This document shows, piece by piece, positions 7,743-15,388 of a stretch of 64,000 bases of DNA. Below the pieces are notes generated by a model, which did not search any database, was not told the DNA's origin, and saw nothing but the letters and a program-made list of their open reading frames with translations. Position 1 is the first letter of the stretch; each line of letters opens with the position of its first letter. Position numbers and translations under genes: made by a program. Source of the DNA: Chryseobacterium wanjuense (GTDB lineage Bacteria; Bacteroidota; Bacteroidia; Flavobacteriales; Weeksellaceae); assembly GCF_900111495.1 (NCBI RefSeq), contig NZ_FOIU01000002.1, positions 496,001 to 560,000 on the forward strand. The letters are read 5' to 3'.

Positions 7743-10118
7743 ATGGAAGAAAACAAACAAAACGCAGGAAGTAAGGGCAAGACATTTCCTCTTCCTCCCA
7801 AAAAGAAAAATACCGCTTGGAAAAAATGGGTCAAGATCATCTGGGTCGGATTCATTGCTTTAGTTTTAGGAATTTCAGGACTTTTCTTTGCTGTTTCTCA
7901 AGGTTTTCTTGGAGAAATGCCCGATGTGAAAGAACTTGAAAATCCGGACATTTATGTTGCCTCTGAAATCTACTCTTCAGACGGTATTTTATTAGGTAAG
8001 TTTGAAAAAGAAAAAACGCAGCCTATTATTTATAAAGATCTTCCGCCTTATCTTGTCTATGCTTTACAGGCAAAAGAAGATGAGCGTTTTAAAGAACATT
8101 CGGGAATCGATTTGCAATCTGTTGCCAGAGCTGTTGTTTATGGCGGAGGAAGAGGTGGTGGTTCTACCATTACCCAGCAGTTGGCCAAATTACTTTTTAC
8201 GGGTGGTGCTTCTCAGAATAAAATGCAGAGAGCTTTCCAGAAATTAAAAGAATGGGTAGTTGCCGTAAGTCTTGAGAAAAGATATACAAAAGAAGAGATT
8301 GTTACCTTATATTTCAACAAGTTTGACTTTTTATACAATGCAAACGGGATTGAGATGGCATCCAGAGTGTACTTTAATAAAACAACCTCTCAACTCACGT
8401 TACCAGAAGCTGCAATGTTTGTGGCCATGCTGGAAAACCCGGTGAAAAACAACCCGATGAGAAACCCTGAAAGAGCAAAAGCAAGAAGGGACGTTGTGTT
8501 GGATCAGATGCTGAAAACGGGATATATCGATCAGGCCACTTTTGATAAAGCGATTTCTACTCCTATTACTTTAGATTATCATCCTATTAAAAATATTAAT
8601 GATGATTATTCTGCTTACTATAAGTTTTATTTAAAGAAAGAAATCGACGCTTATCTTAAAGATTACGAAAAAGAAAACGGAAAAAAATTAAATCTTTACA
8701 AAGACGGTTTAAAAATATATGTGACTCTTGATTCTAAAATGCAGAAATACGCTGAAGAAGCGATCAGAGAACACTTAACAGACCTTCAGAAAAGATTTGA
8801 TGCAGAACAGAGAGGCAGAAAAAACAGACCTTTCTATTACCTGAACGATAAGCAGATTAACAGCTTGATGCTTCAGGCCATGAAAAGAACCGGCCGTTAC
8901 AAACAGCTGAAAGCAGCAGGAGTTTCTGAAGATTCTATCATGCTGGAATTCAAAAAACCAATTAAAACATCTCGTTTTACTTGGGCTGGAGAAGAAGAAG
9001 TTGAAATGTCTCCTTGGGATTCCATCAGATATCATAAGCAAATTGCACAGGCAGGTCTCATGTCAATGGTTCCGGGAACCGGAGAGATCAAAGCATGGGT
9101 AGGAGGTATCGATTGGCAGCATTTCCAGTACGACCACATCAAACAAGGAAAGAGACAGGTAGGATCTACATTCAAGCCTTTCGTATATGCTACAGCGATT
9201 ATGAAATTAGGAATGACACCTTGTTCCGTAGTTTCAAATGCAAGCTTTAATAAAGGAACATATCACGTGCCGGGAAGAGGAGGAATGCTTACGTTGAAAG
9301 ATGCATTAGCACACTCTCAAAACCCTGTTGCTCTACGTCTTGCTGAAATGACAGGAACACAAAGCGTTATCCAGACAGCAAGAGATTTGGGAGTAACAGA
9401 AGAAATTTCCACCAGCTTACCGATGGCTTTAGGTTCTTCAGATATTACAATCTACGAGATGGTAGGAGCTTACAGCACATTTGCCAACTATGGTAACTAC
9501 AACAAACCGGAAATGATCTGGAGAATTGAAGATGCCAACGGTAGAGTAATTAAGGAAGTAAATGTAGAGCCGAAAGAAGTCATGAACCCGATGTACGCCT
9601 ACACTATGATCGAATTGATGAAAGGTGTTGCACAATATGGTACCGCTTCCGGAGAGCTTGGAAGAAAAGGAATTTCTAAAGACATTGAAATTGCAGGTAA
9701 AACAGGTACGACGCAGAACAACTCAGACGGTTGGTTTATGGGTATCGTTCCGAAACTGGCTACAGGAGCCTGGGTTGGATGGGAAGACAGGGCAACCCAC
9801 TTCTTTGGAACCGGTGAAGGTCAGGGTGCGAAAATGGCACTTCCTATTTGGGCGATCTTTATGAAAAAAGTTTGGGCAGACAAGACTCTGGGAATTTCAC
9901 CTGATGATAAATTCGTAAAACCTTCGGAATGGAAAGACGGATGTACCAATCTTAAAGGACTGGGCGCCGGATACGGTGATGACGGAGGATTGCAGACGAT
10001 CGATGAGATTAAAAATCCGAAACCGGTAGATCCGACTCCAAAAAACAATTCAGGTAAAAAAGAAGAGAACGTCAACGAAAACCTGAATACAGGGGAAGAA
10101 ATTGATTTTAATAAATAA
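7743..10118 (+). CDS. mrcA: Penicillin-binding protein 1A (class A bifunctional PBP)
   Basis: Polymerises glycan strands and crosslinks peptides in the periplasm. The 791 residues comprise a cytoplasmic Lys/Pro-rich tail, one membrane segment (about 36-56), a GT51 glycosyltransferase domain with catalytic Glu112 in EDERF and the GGSTITQQLAKLL motif, and a transpeptidase domain with STFK (Ser475), SQN (525-527) and KTGTT (653-657). All catalytic motifs are intact. The tail after residue 760 is Asn/Lys/Glu-rich. It is the last gene of ricT-gldH-PBP1A and is followed by a terminator. Confidence 0.96.
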   Translation: MEENKQNAGSKGKTFPLPPKKKNTAWKKWVKIIWVGFIALVLGISGLFFAVSQGFLGEMPDVKELENPDIYVASEIYSSDGILLGKFEKEKTQPIIYKDLPPYLVYALQAKEDERFKEHSGIDLQSVARAVVYGGGRGGGSTITQQLAKLLFTGGASQNKMQRAFQKLKEWVVAVSLEKRYTKEEIVTLYFNKFDFLYNANGIEMASRVYFNKTTSQLTLPEAAMFVAMLENPVKNNPMRNPERAKARRDVVLDQMLKTGYIDQATFDKAISTPITLDYHPIKNINDDYSAYYKFYLKKEIDAYLKDYEKENGKKLNLYKDGLKIYVTLDSKMQKYAEEAIREHLTDLQKRFDAEQRGRKNRPFYYLNDKQINSLMLQAMKRTGRYKQLKAAGVSEDSIMLEFKKPIKTSRFTWAGEEEVEMSPWDSIRYHKQIAQAGLMSMVPGTGEIKAWVGGIDWQHFQYDHIKQGKRQVGSTFKPFVYATAIMKLGMTPCSVVSNASFNKGTYHVPGRGGMLTLKDALAHSQNPVALRLAEMTGTQSVIQTARDLGVTEEISTSLPMALGSSDITIYEMVGAYSTFANYGNYNKPEMIWRIEDANGRVIKEVNVEPKEVMNPMYAYTMIELMKGVAQYGTASGELGRKGISKDIEIAGKTGTTQNNSDGWFMGIVPKLATGAWVGWEDRATHFFGTGEGQGAKMALPIWAIFMKKVWADKTLGISPDDKFVKPSEWKDGCTNLKGLGAGYGDDGGLQTIDEIKNPKPVDPTPKNNSGKKEENVNENLNTGEEIDFNK

Positions 10119-10138
10119 ATTCTCTTTTAGAAATATAC

Positions 10139-10173
10139 AAGACCTTTCAATCATTTGGAAGGTCTTTTCTTTT
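10139..10173 (+). terminator. Terminator after PBP1A
   Basis: AAGACCTTTC and GGAAGGTCTT form a hairpin followed by TTCTTTT, about 20 nt after the stop. Confidence 0.8.
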
Positions 10174-10181
10174 ATAATTAA

Positions 10182-10189
10182 TACCTTTG
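10182..10189 (+). promoter_or_regulatory. Candidate -7 box for selO (possibly leaderless)
   Basis: TACCTTTG fits TAnnTTTG but ends only 4 nt before ATG 10194. If used, transcription would begin at or next to the start codon. Confidence 0.35.
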
Positions 10190-10193
10190 AAGT

Positions 10194-11735
10194 ATGAATA
10201 TTGAAAACATCACACAACCTTTTATAAAAATATTTCCCGGAGATTTTTCCGGTAACCCGATGCAGAGAACAACTCCTAAGGTTTTATTTGCTGCGATTGC
10301 TCCCGTTGGTTTTGATCAGCCGGAATTAATTGCATTTAATGAAAAACTTTCAGAAGAAATCGGGCTTGGCAAATTTGAAGAAAAAGATCTTGATTTCTTG
10401 GTAGGCAACAAGCTTCCAGAAAATATTAAAACCTATTCCACCGCTTATGCCGGTCATCAGTTTGGAAACTGGGCAGGACAATTGGGCGACGGAAGAGCCA
10501 TTCTTGCAGGAGAAATCACAAACAATAAAGGCGAAAAAACCGAAATCCAATGGAAAGGAGCCGGAGCAACACCCTACTCCAGACATGCGGATGGAAGGGC
10601 TGTTTTAAGGTCATCTGTTCGGGAATACCTCATGAGTGAAGCCATGTTTCATCTTGGTGTTCCGACGACCAGAGCTTTAAGTCTGGCTTTTACAGGAGAA
10701 AATGTAGTGAGAGATATGATGTACAACGGAAATCCGCAGGATGAAAAAGGTGCGGTGGTCATCAGAACGGCAGAAAGTTTTCTCAGATTCGGACATTTTG
10801 AATTGATGTCTGCTCAAAGAGAATACAAAACCTTACAGGAGTTAACTGATTTTACCATTAAAAATTATTATCCGGAAATCACATCGGAAGGGACACAGAA
10901 ATACAAAGATTTTTTTGAAAGTGTTTGCCAGAGAACCGCCGATCTCATGGTTGAATGGTACAGAGTCGGATTCGTGCATGGTGTGATGAATACCGATAAT
11001 ATGTCGATTCTTGGTTTGACGATCGATTACGGACCTTATTCGATGATGGATGAGTACAATCTGAATTTTACTCCCAATACAACAGACCTTCCCGGAAGAA
11101 GATATGCCTTCGGAAAACAGGGGCAGATTTCCCAGTGGAACCTTTGGCAGCTCGCCAATGCACTTCATCCATTGATTCAGGATGAAAAATTTTTGGAAGT
11201 TATTTTAAATGATTATGGAAGCTATTTCTGGGAATCTCACGACAAAATGCTTTGCAAAAAATTCGGATTCGACCAGCTGCTGACGAGTGATGAAAAGTTT
11301 TTTATCGAATGGCAGAGATTGATGCAGGAACTTCAACTGGATTATACCTTATTTTTTAATGAACTTGAAAAATATGATGATCAAAAAGATTTGAGAGAGC
11401 AGTTTGAAAATGTTTCTTATACTTTTTTAAATGATGAAAAATTATCACAGCTCGATAATTTCATTAAAACCTACCATTCAAGATTGGAGAGAAATATTAT
11501 TTCGAGGGAAAAATCTTTGGAGCTCATGAGAAAAACGAACCCAAAATTTATCTTAAGAAATTATCTTTTGTATCAATGCATCGAAGAAATTAATGAAGGA
11601 AAAACAGACATGCTGAACAAATTAACACATGCCTTAGAAAATCCGTACGAAAAAATTTATCCTGACTTTTCAGTAAAAAGACCTTCGAATTATGACGATA
11701 TTTCGGGATGTTCGATGCTTTCCTGCAGTTCTTAA
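10194..11735 (+). CDS. selO: Protein adenylyltransferase SelO (YdiU/UPF0061)
   Basis: Pseudokinase-fold enzyme that transfers AMP from ATP to protein hydroxyls. In E. coli and mitochondria it modifies redox proteins. The 513 residues include the conserved YAGHQFGNWAGQLGDGRA block, GVPTTRALS, and the catalytic-region HGVMNTDNMSI and DYGPY motifs (metal-binding Asn/Asp). The C-terminus is SCSS, with Cys511 at the antepenultimate position where vertebrate SELENOO has selenocysteine. I chose ATG 10194 because the FPGDFSGNP segment upstream of the next Met belongs to the domain. It sits alone between two terminators. Confidence 0.94.
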   Translation: MNIENITQPFIKIFPGDFSGNPMQRTTPKVLFAAIAPVGFDQPELIAFNEKLSEEIGLGKFEEKDLDFLVGNKLPENIKTYSTAYAGHQFGNWAGQLGDGRAILAGEITNNKGEKTEIQWKGAGATPYSRHADGRAVLRSSVREYLMSEAMFHLGVPTTRALSLAFTGENVVRDMMYNGNPQDEKGAVVIRTAESFLRFGHFELMSAQREYKTLQELTDFTIKNYYPEITSEGTQKYKDFFESVCQRTADLMVEWYRVGFVHGVMNTDNMSILGLTIDYGPYSMMDEYNLNFTPNTTDLPGRRYAFGKQGQISQWNLWQLANALHPLIQDEKFLEVILNDYGSYFWESHDKMLCKKFGFDQLLTSDEKFFIEWQRLMQELQLDYTLFFNELEKYDDQKDLREQFENVSYTFLNDEKLSQLDNFIKTYHSRLERNIISREKSLELMRKTNPKFILRNYLLYQCIEEINEGKTDMLNKLTHALENPYEKIYPDFSVKRPSNYDDISGCSMLSCSS

Positions 11736-11760
11736 TTTTTTTAAATTAAAAATCAATCAT

Positions 11761-11792
11761 AAAAACTCATCAAAATTGGTGAGTTTTTTATT
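11761..11792 (+). terminator. Terminator after selO
   Basis: AAAAACTCAT...GTGAGTTTTTT hairpin with a T-run, 25 nt after the stop. Confidence 0.8.
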
Positions 11793-11793
11793 A

Positions 11794-11801
11794 TATTTTT
11801 G
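11794..11801 (+). promoter_or_regulatory. Candidate -7 box
   Basis: TATTTTTG, 17 nt before the GTG at 11819. A TTG lies only 15 nt upstream of the box, shorter than the usual 19-21. Confidence 0.35.
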
Positions 11802-11818
11802 CAGAAACTTTTAAACAG

Positions 11819-13093
11819 GTGTCAAAGTTCAAAACAAAATTTATCTATTTTTTTAAGCTTATTTTCCCGGCAACCGGAATAGAATTGATCGTTTTTCTTT
11901 TCTTTTTGGTTTGTTATGGATATTTGGGATCTTATATTGCCATTCATTACAAGATTATTTTTGACAACAGGATACCTTGGGATGCTTATTTCAGTTTTGA
12001 CAATAAATCGATCGTCATGTCCGGAGGAAGTTTCGAAAGACATCCTTTTTCCTATTATTTTTTCAATTGGATCCGGGAACTTGCTTTACTTTTTTCCGAC
12101 GGGAAAATGGATGGCAATTTCAGGTTTGCTTTAGCCTGGATGAGTAATATTGCAATAAGTCTGAGTGTTCTTCAGATTTTTAAATACTTAAAAAACATTA
12201 TTGGGCTTCCGTTAATTCTCAATTTATTATTGATTTTATTTTTCGGATCATTTTCAACGACCCTTTTACTTTCATTCACCCCCGAAAACTTCACTTACAC
12301 CCTATTTTTATTGGCATTATTTCATCATTATTCGGCCATAAAACTAAAAAAAGAAGAGAAAATACCCGCATTGGCACTGGCTTTTTCCGGAATTGCCATC
12401 GGAGGAATAACGATTACCAATATTGCAAAAATTTTCATTCCTGTGGCTTTTGAAAAAGATGTATTTAAAAGCTGGAAAAAATTCGGAAATGCTGTTTTCA
12501 GGACAATTTTTACCGTTGTATGTTTCGTTTCGATCTATCTCTACCGAATTGATTTTAAGTATAAAAATATTTTCAATAAAACCAATGAACAGTACGAAAA
12601 ATTTTCTAACGTAAAATCTACTCCCACCTGGGATATGATTCTTTCTTACTTTTTTGGAGGAAATATTTTATTTTCAAATTTCATCATCCGGGACAAGCAC
12701 AATATGCAGGGTTTTAATTATAAAGGTCTGGTGATGGATGTTTATTCATCGGTTGTACCTTATATTTTTATTGGAGTTTTACTTGTTCTTATTTTTTGGA
12801 GTTATTTTAAAAATTTTAAAAACAAACTGGTTCAGGTCATCATGATTTCATTTTTGGTGGATATTGTTATCCATTGCATCATGAAATTTGGACTGCATAC
12901 TTCTTACATTTACGGAGGACACTTCGTTTTTGTCTATCCGCTGCTTTTAGGATGGCTGTTTTATTCTTACAGACAATCACCTAAAATATTGAGTTTGCTG
13001 ACTGCTGTTTTCTGCATTTTATTCGCTTATTTGGTCTCCAATAATTATCTCAGAATGACAGAATTTTTCTGGTTTATGGATAAATATTATTAA
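11819..13093 (+). CDS. Polytopic inner-membrane protein, unknown function
   Basis: I do not recognise a characterised family; it resembles the uncharacterised DUF6080 group and, loosely, GT-C-type membrane proteins. The 424 residues hold roughly ten hydrophobic segments. A conserved-looking loop follows the first membrane helix (IPWDAYFSFDN...FERHPFSYYFFNW), where acidic and His residues would face the periplasm, as in GT-C enzymes. The start is GTG at 11819; the next in-frame Met lies after the first membrane helix, so GTG is the best choice. No neighbour suggests a substrate. Confidence 0.7.
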   Translation: MSKFKTKFIYFFKLIFPATGIELIVFLFFLVCYGYLGSYIAIHYKIIFDNRIPWDAYFSFDNKSIVMSGGSFERHPFSYYFFNWIRELALLFSDGKMDGNFRFALAWMSNIAISLSVLQIFKYLKNIIGLPLILNLLLILFFGSFSTTLLLSFTPENFTYTLFLLALFHHYSAIKLKKEEKIPALALAFSGIAIGGITITNIAKIFIPVAFEKDVFKSWKKFGNAVFRTIFTVVCFVSIYLYRIDFKYKNIFNKTNEQYEKFSNVKSTPTWDMILSYFFGGNILFSNFIIRDKHNMQGFNYKGLVMDVYSSVVPYIFIGVLLVLIFWSYFKNFKNKLVQVIMISFLVDIVIHCIMKFGLHTSYIYGGHFVFVYPLLLGWLFYSYRQSPKILSLLTAVFCILFAYLVSNNYLRMTEFFWFMDKYY

Positions 13094-13106
13094 TTTTTTT
13101 CAGGTT

Positions 13107-13157
13107 TTGGCTAAAGCCAAGCTGATTCTTCAACATTTTGGAACGGACTAAAGTCCG
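13107..13157. repeat. Pair of short perfect palindromes with TAAA centres
   Basis: TTGGCTAAAGCCAA (13107-13120) and CGGACTAAAGTCCG (13144-13157) share the GnCTAAAGnC core, 23 bp apart, between convergent genes. This resembles GGCTAAAGCC palindromes I associate with flavobacterial intergenic DNA. There is no T-run, so it is not a typical terminator. Confidence 0.5.
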
Positions 13158-13221
13158 CCTCTTTCGATGAGGTAATTATTTGAAAATATTTAATTTCGGA
13201 ATTTTTCTGATTTAATTTCAT

Positions 13222-13260
13222 AAAAAAAGCTGAGAATTCAATTCCCAGCTTTTGTTTTTT
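13222..13260 (-). terminator. Terminator after the SPOR gene
   Basis: On the minus strand AAAAGCTGGGAATTG and AATTCTCAGCTTTTTTT form a strong hairpin with a T-run. T-rich flanks on both sides make it possibly bidirectional for the convergent upstream gene. Confidence 0.8.
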
Positions 13261-13275
13261 ATCTTAAATAAAATT

Positions 13276-13815
13276 TTATTTTGCCTCTGCACAGAAAATT
13301 CTGTATTGTACAGCAATTGCCGATTTAAAATATTCGCGAACTTTTGCCAAATCAGACGCTGCACTTTGCTTCGTAAAGTAACTTCCAGCAAGAATTTTGT
13401 AGTTCGGTCTTAGGGAAGCATCTGTTTCAACCTTCAGATTTGGGAATCTTTTTCTGAAATATGACTTCACTTCATTCGCCTCTTCATTACTTTTTACTGT
13501 TGTGATTTGAATTTTGTATCCCAAAATTCTTGGATTTTTTCTACAAATCTCCGCATTCGTCAATTCCCTGTTCGGAACGTAAATTTTGGTCGGTTTTGTA
13601 GAAGTATTATCTTCATCATTATCTCTGTAAGACGTACTGCCAGACGTTCTTGAGCATTTCTCCTCAAGGCTTTCCAGGGCACCGTTTACCTTAGAATCCA
13701 TAGTCATTACGAGTTCTGTTCCAGCCAATGTATCTTTTTTTACAATCTGCTGAGCATCAATATTATAAAACCCAAATAGTGATAATACCGAAATTATTTT
13801 GATTAAATTTCTCAT
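13276..13815 (-). CDS. SPOR-domain secreted protein
   Basis: Exported 179-residue protein with a signal peptide (to about residue 21, YNIDAQ) and a C-terminal SPOR domain (about 96-172: YKIQITTVKSNEEANEVKSYF... PNYKILAGSYFTKQSAASDL). SPOR domains bind denuded peptidoglycan glycan strands, so a periplasmic, cell-wall-associated location is likely. The middle region is Ser/Thr/Asp-rich and has two Cys (CSRTSG, EICRK). It is divergently transcribed from the alternative complex III operon; a functional link is not shown. Confidence 0.82.
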   Translation of the reverse strand: MRNLIKIISVLSLFGFYNIDAQQIVKKDTLAGTELVMTMDSKVNGALESLEEKCSRTSGSTSYRDNDEDNTSTKPTKIYVPNRELTNAEICRKNPRILGYKIQITTVKSNEEANEVKSYFRKRFPNLKVETDASLRPNYKILAGSYFTKQSAASDLAKVREYFKSAIAVQYRIFCAEAK

Positions 13816-13831
13816 TTAAACTTTGTTTCCG

Positions 13832-13863
13832 CAAATTTATATAAATTAAAAAATTATACCAAA
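13832..13863 (-). promoter_or_regulatory. Promoter for the SPOR gene
   Basis: On the minus strand TTTG (13863-13860), a 20-nt spacer, then TAAATTTG (13839-13832) match both elements of the Bacteroidetes housekeeping promoter. The ATG is 16 nt downstream. Confidence 0.65.
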
Positions 13864-13946
13864 CATGGTTATTTAGAATCAATACAAATTATCGGTAAAT
13901 GACATTTTCCCCTTTGGATATACCGTTAAATTCCTGTTAAAAATAT

Positions 13947-13954
13947 TATTTTTG
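13947..13954 (+). promoter_or_regulatory. Candidate -7 box for the act operon
   Basis: TATTTTTG, 47 nt before the actA ATG. No good -33 TTG is present. Confidence 0.45.
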
Positions 13955-14001
13955 CCGAATTGATTGAATGTTCAATATTTTACTAACATAAGATAATTTA
14001 A

Positions 14002-15366
14002 ATGATTAGTTGGAGAAAGCATTATAGACAAACGTTGATCGCAATAGGCTTATTGTTATCAACCAGTGCTTCAATTTACGGGCAAGACGGCGATCCTAAG
14101 AATGGTGAGAAACTTTTCAAAGCGAATTGTACTGCATGTCACGCACTAGACAAACAAGTTGTAGGACCACCTCTGAAGGGTGTTGTAGAACGGGTAAAGA
14201 CGGAAGGCGGTGTAGACAAAGATTGGCTTCACAAATGGATCAAAAACAACAAAGAACTAAGAGCTTCTGGTGACAAGTACGCCAATGAAATCTTCGAAAA
14301 GTTCAATAAGACTGAGATGCAGGTCTTTCCAAATCTTACAGATAAGGATATTGACGATATCTTAGCATACACAACTAATCCTCCGGCTCCGGAACCAGCT
14401 CCAGCAGCGGGAACAGCAGCTCCAGCAGGTAACAATGCTCAGGCAGCTCCGGCAAGCTCTACAACAACGAATGTAGTAATCATTTCACTTTTAGCGATTG
14501 CAGCGTTATTGGTTTGGATCTTAATTAAACTGAGACAATTAGTAAAATTAGGCCAATCTGAAGACTTAGCAGGTCTTAATGAGACCAGAGTAAAATCTTT
14601 CAGTGAAATCTATCAAAAATACCATTATGTAGGTAAAGGATTAATCGCAATCCTTGCTCTTTTAGCGACTTACGGAATTTGGAACTGGATCATGTGGATC
14701 GGGGTTTACAAAGGATATAAGCCAGAGCAGCCTATTTATTTCTCTCACAAAATCCACGCTGGAGAACAAAAGATTGACTGTCAGCTTTGTCACTCTAGTG
14801 CTAAATACGGTAAGGTTTCTGAAATTCCTTCTATGAACGTTTGTATGAACTGTCACAGAACAATTTCTGAATACAACGCAGCACATTACATGGAGCCAGG
14901 AAAAGACAAGGCATTCTATGACGGAGAAATCCAGAAGATCTATGCTGCTACAGGTTGGGATCCTGCAAAACAACAATATACAGGTAAAACTCAGCCAGTA
15001 GAATGGACAAGAATCCACAACATGCCGGATTTTGTGTACTTCAACCACTCACAACACGTTGTAGCAGGTGAGCAGGCTATTATTAATTCTTTCAACAAAA
15101 AGAATCCTAACAACAAAATTGATGTTGTATGTAAGGCTTGTCACGGAAAAATTGACACAATGAATGTTGTTCAAATGGCTAATGACTTCACAATGGGATG
15201 GTGTATCGAGTGTCACAGAACTACTGAAGTTGATATGAACAACGGTTATAATAAAGAATACTTCAAGAATCTACATGACAAGTTGAAAAAACAATACCCT
15301 AAAGATGGTGGTAAGATTACTGTAGATGCAATTGGAGGTCTTGAGTGTGGTAAATGTCATTATTAA
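14002..15366 (+). CDS. actA: Alternative complex III subunit A, six-haem cytochrome c
   Basis: Electron-transfer subunit of the quinol:cytochrome c oxidoreductase ACIII in the inner membrane. A signal peptide (about 1-27) is followed by a mono-haem cytochrome domain (CTACH, 43-47), a Pro/Ala linker (about 130-150), two membrane segments (about 153-175 and 212-235) and a cytochrome c7/c3-type domain with five more haem motifs: CQLCH 260, CMNCH 281, CKACH 377, CIECH 401 and CGKCH 449. The final motif ends one residue before the C-terminus. The classical ActA is the pentahaem part, so the N-terminal mono-haem domain is an added module. First gene of actABCDEF. Confidence 0.92.
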   Translation: MISWRKHYRQTLIAIGLLLSTSASIYGQDGDPKNGEKLFKANCTACHALDKQVVGPPLKGVVERVKTEGGVDKDWLHKWIKNNKELRASGDKYANEIFEKFNKTEMQVFPNLTDKDIDDILAYTTNPPAPEPAPAAGTAAPAGNNAQAAPASSTTTNVVIISLLAIAALLVWILIKLRQLVKLGQSEDLAGLNETRVKSFSEIYQKYHYVGKGLIAILALLATYGIWNWIMWIGVYKGYKPEQPIYFSHKIHAGEQKIDCQLCHSSAKYGKVSEIPSMNVCMNCHRTISEYNAAHYMEPGKDKAFYDGEIQKIYAATGWDPAKQQYTGKTQPVEWTRIHNMPDFVYFNHSQHVVAGEQAIINSFNKKNPNNKIDVVCKACHGKIDTMNVVQMANDFTMGWCIECHRTTEVDMNNGYNKEYFKNLHDKLKKQYPKDGGKITVDAIGGLECGKCHY

Positions 15367-15388
15367 TAACTAAAAATTAGAAGTATAA

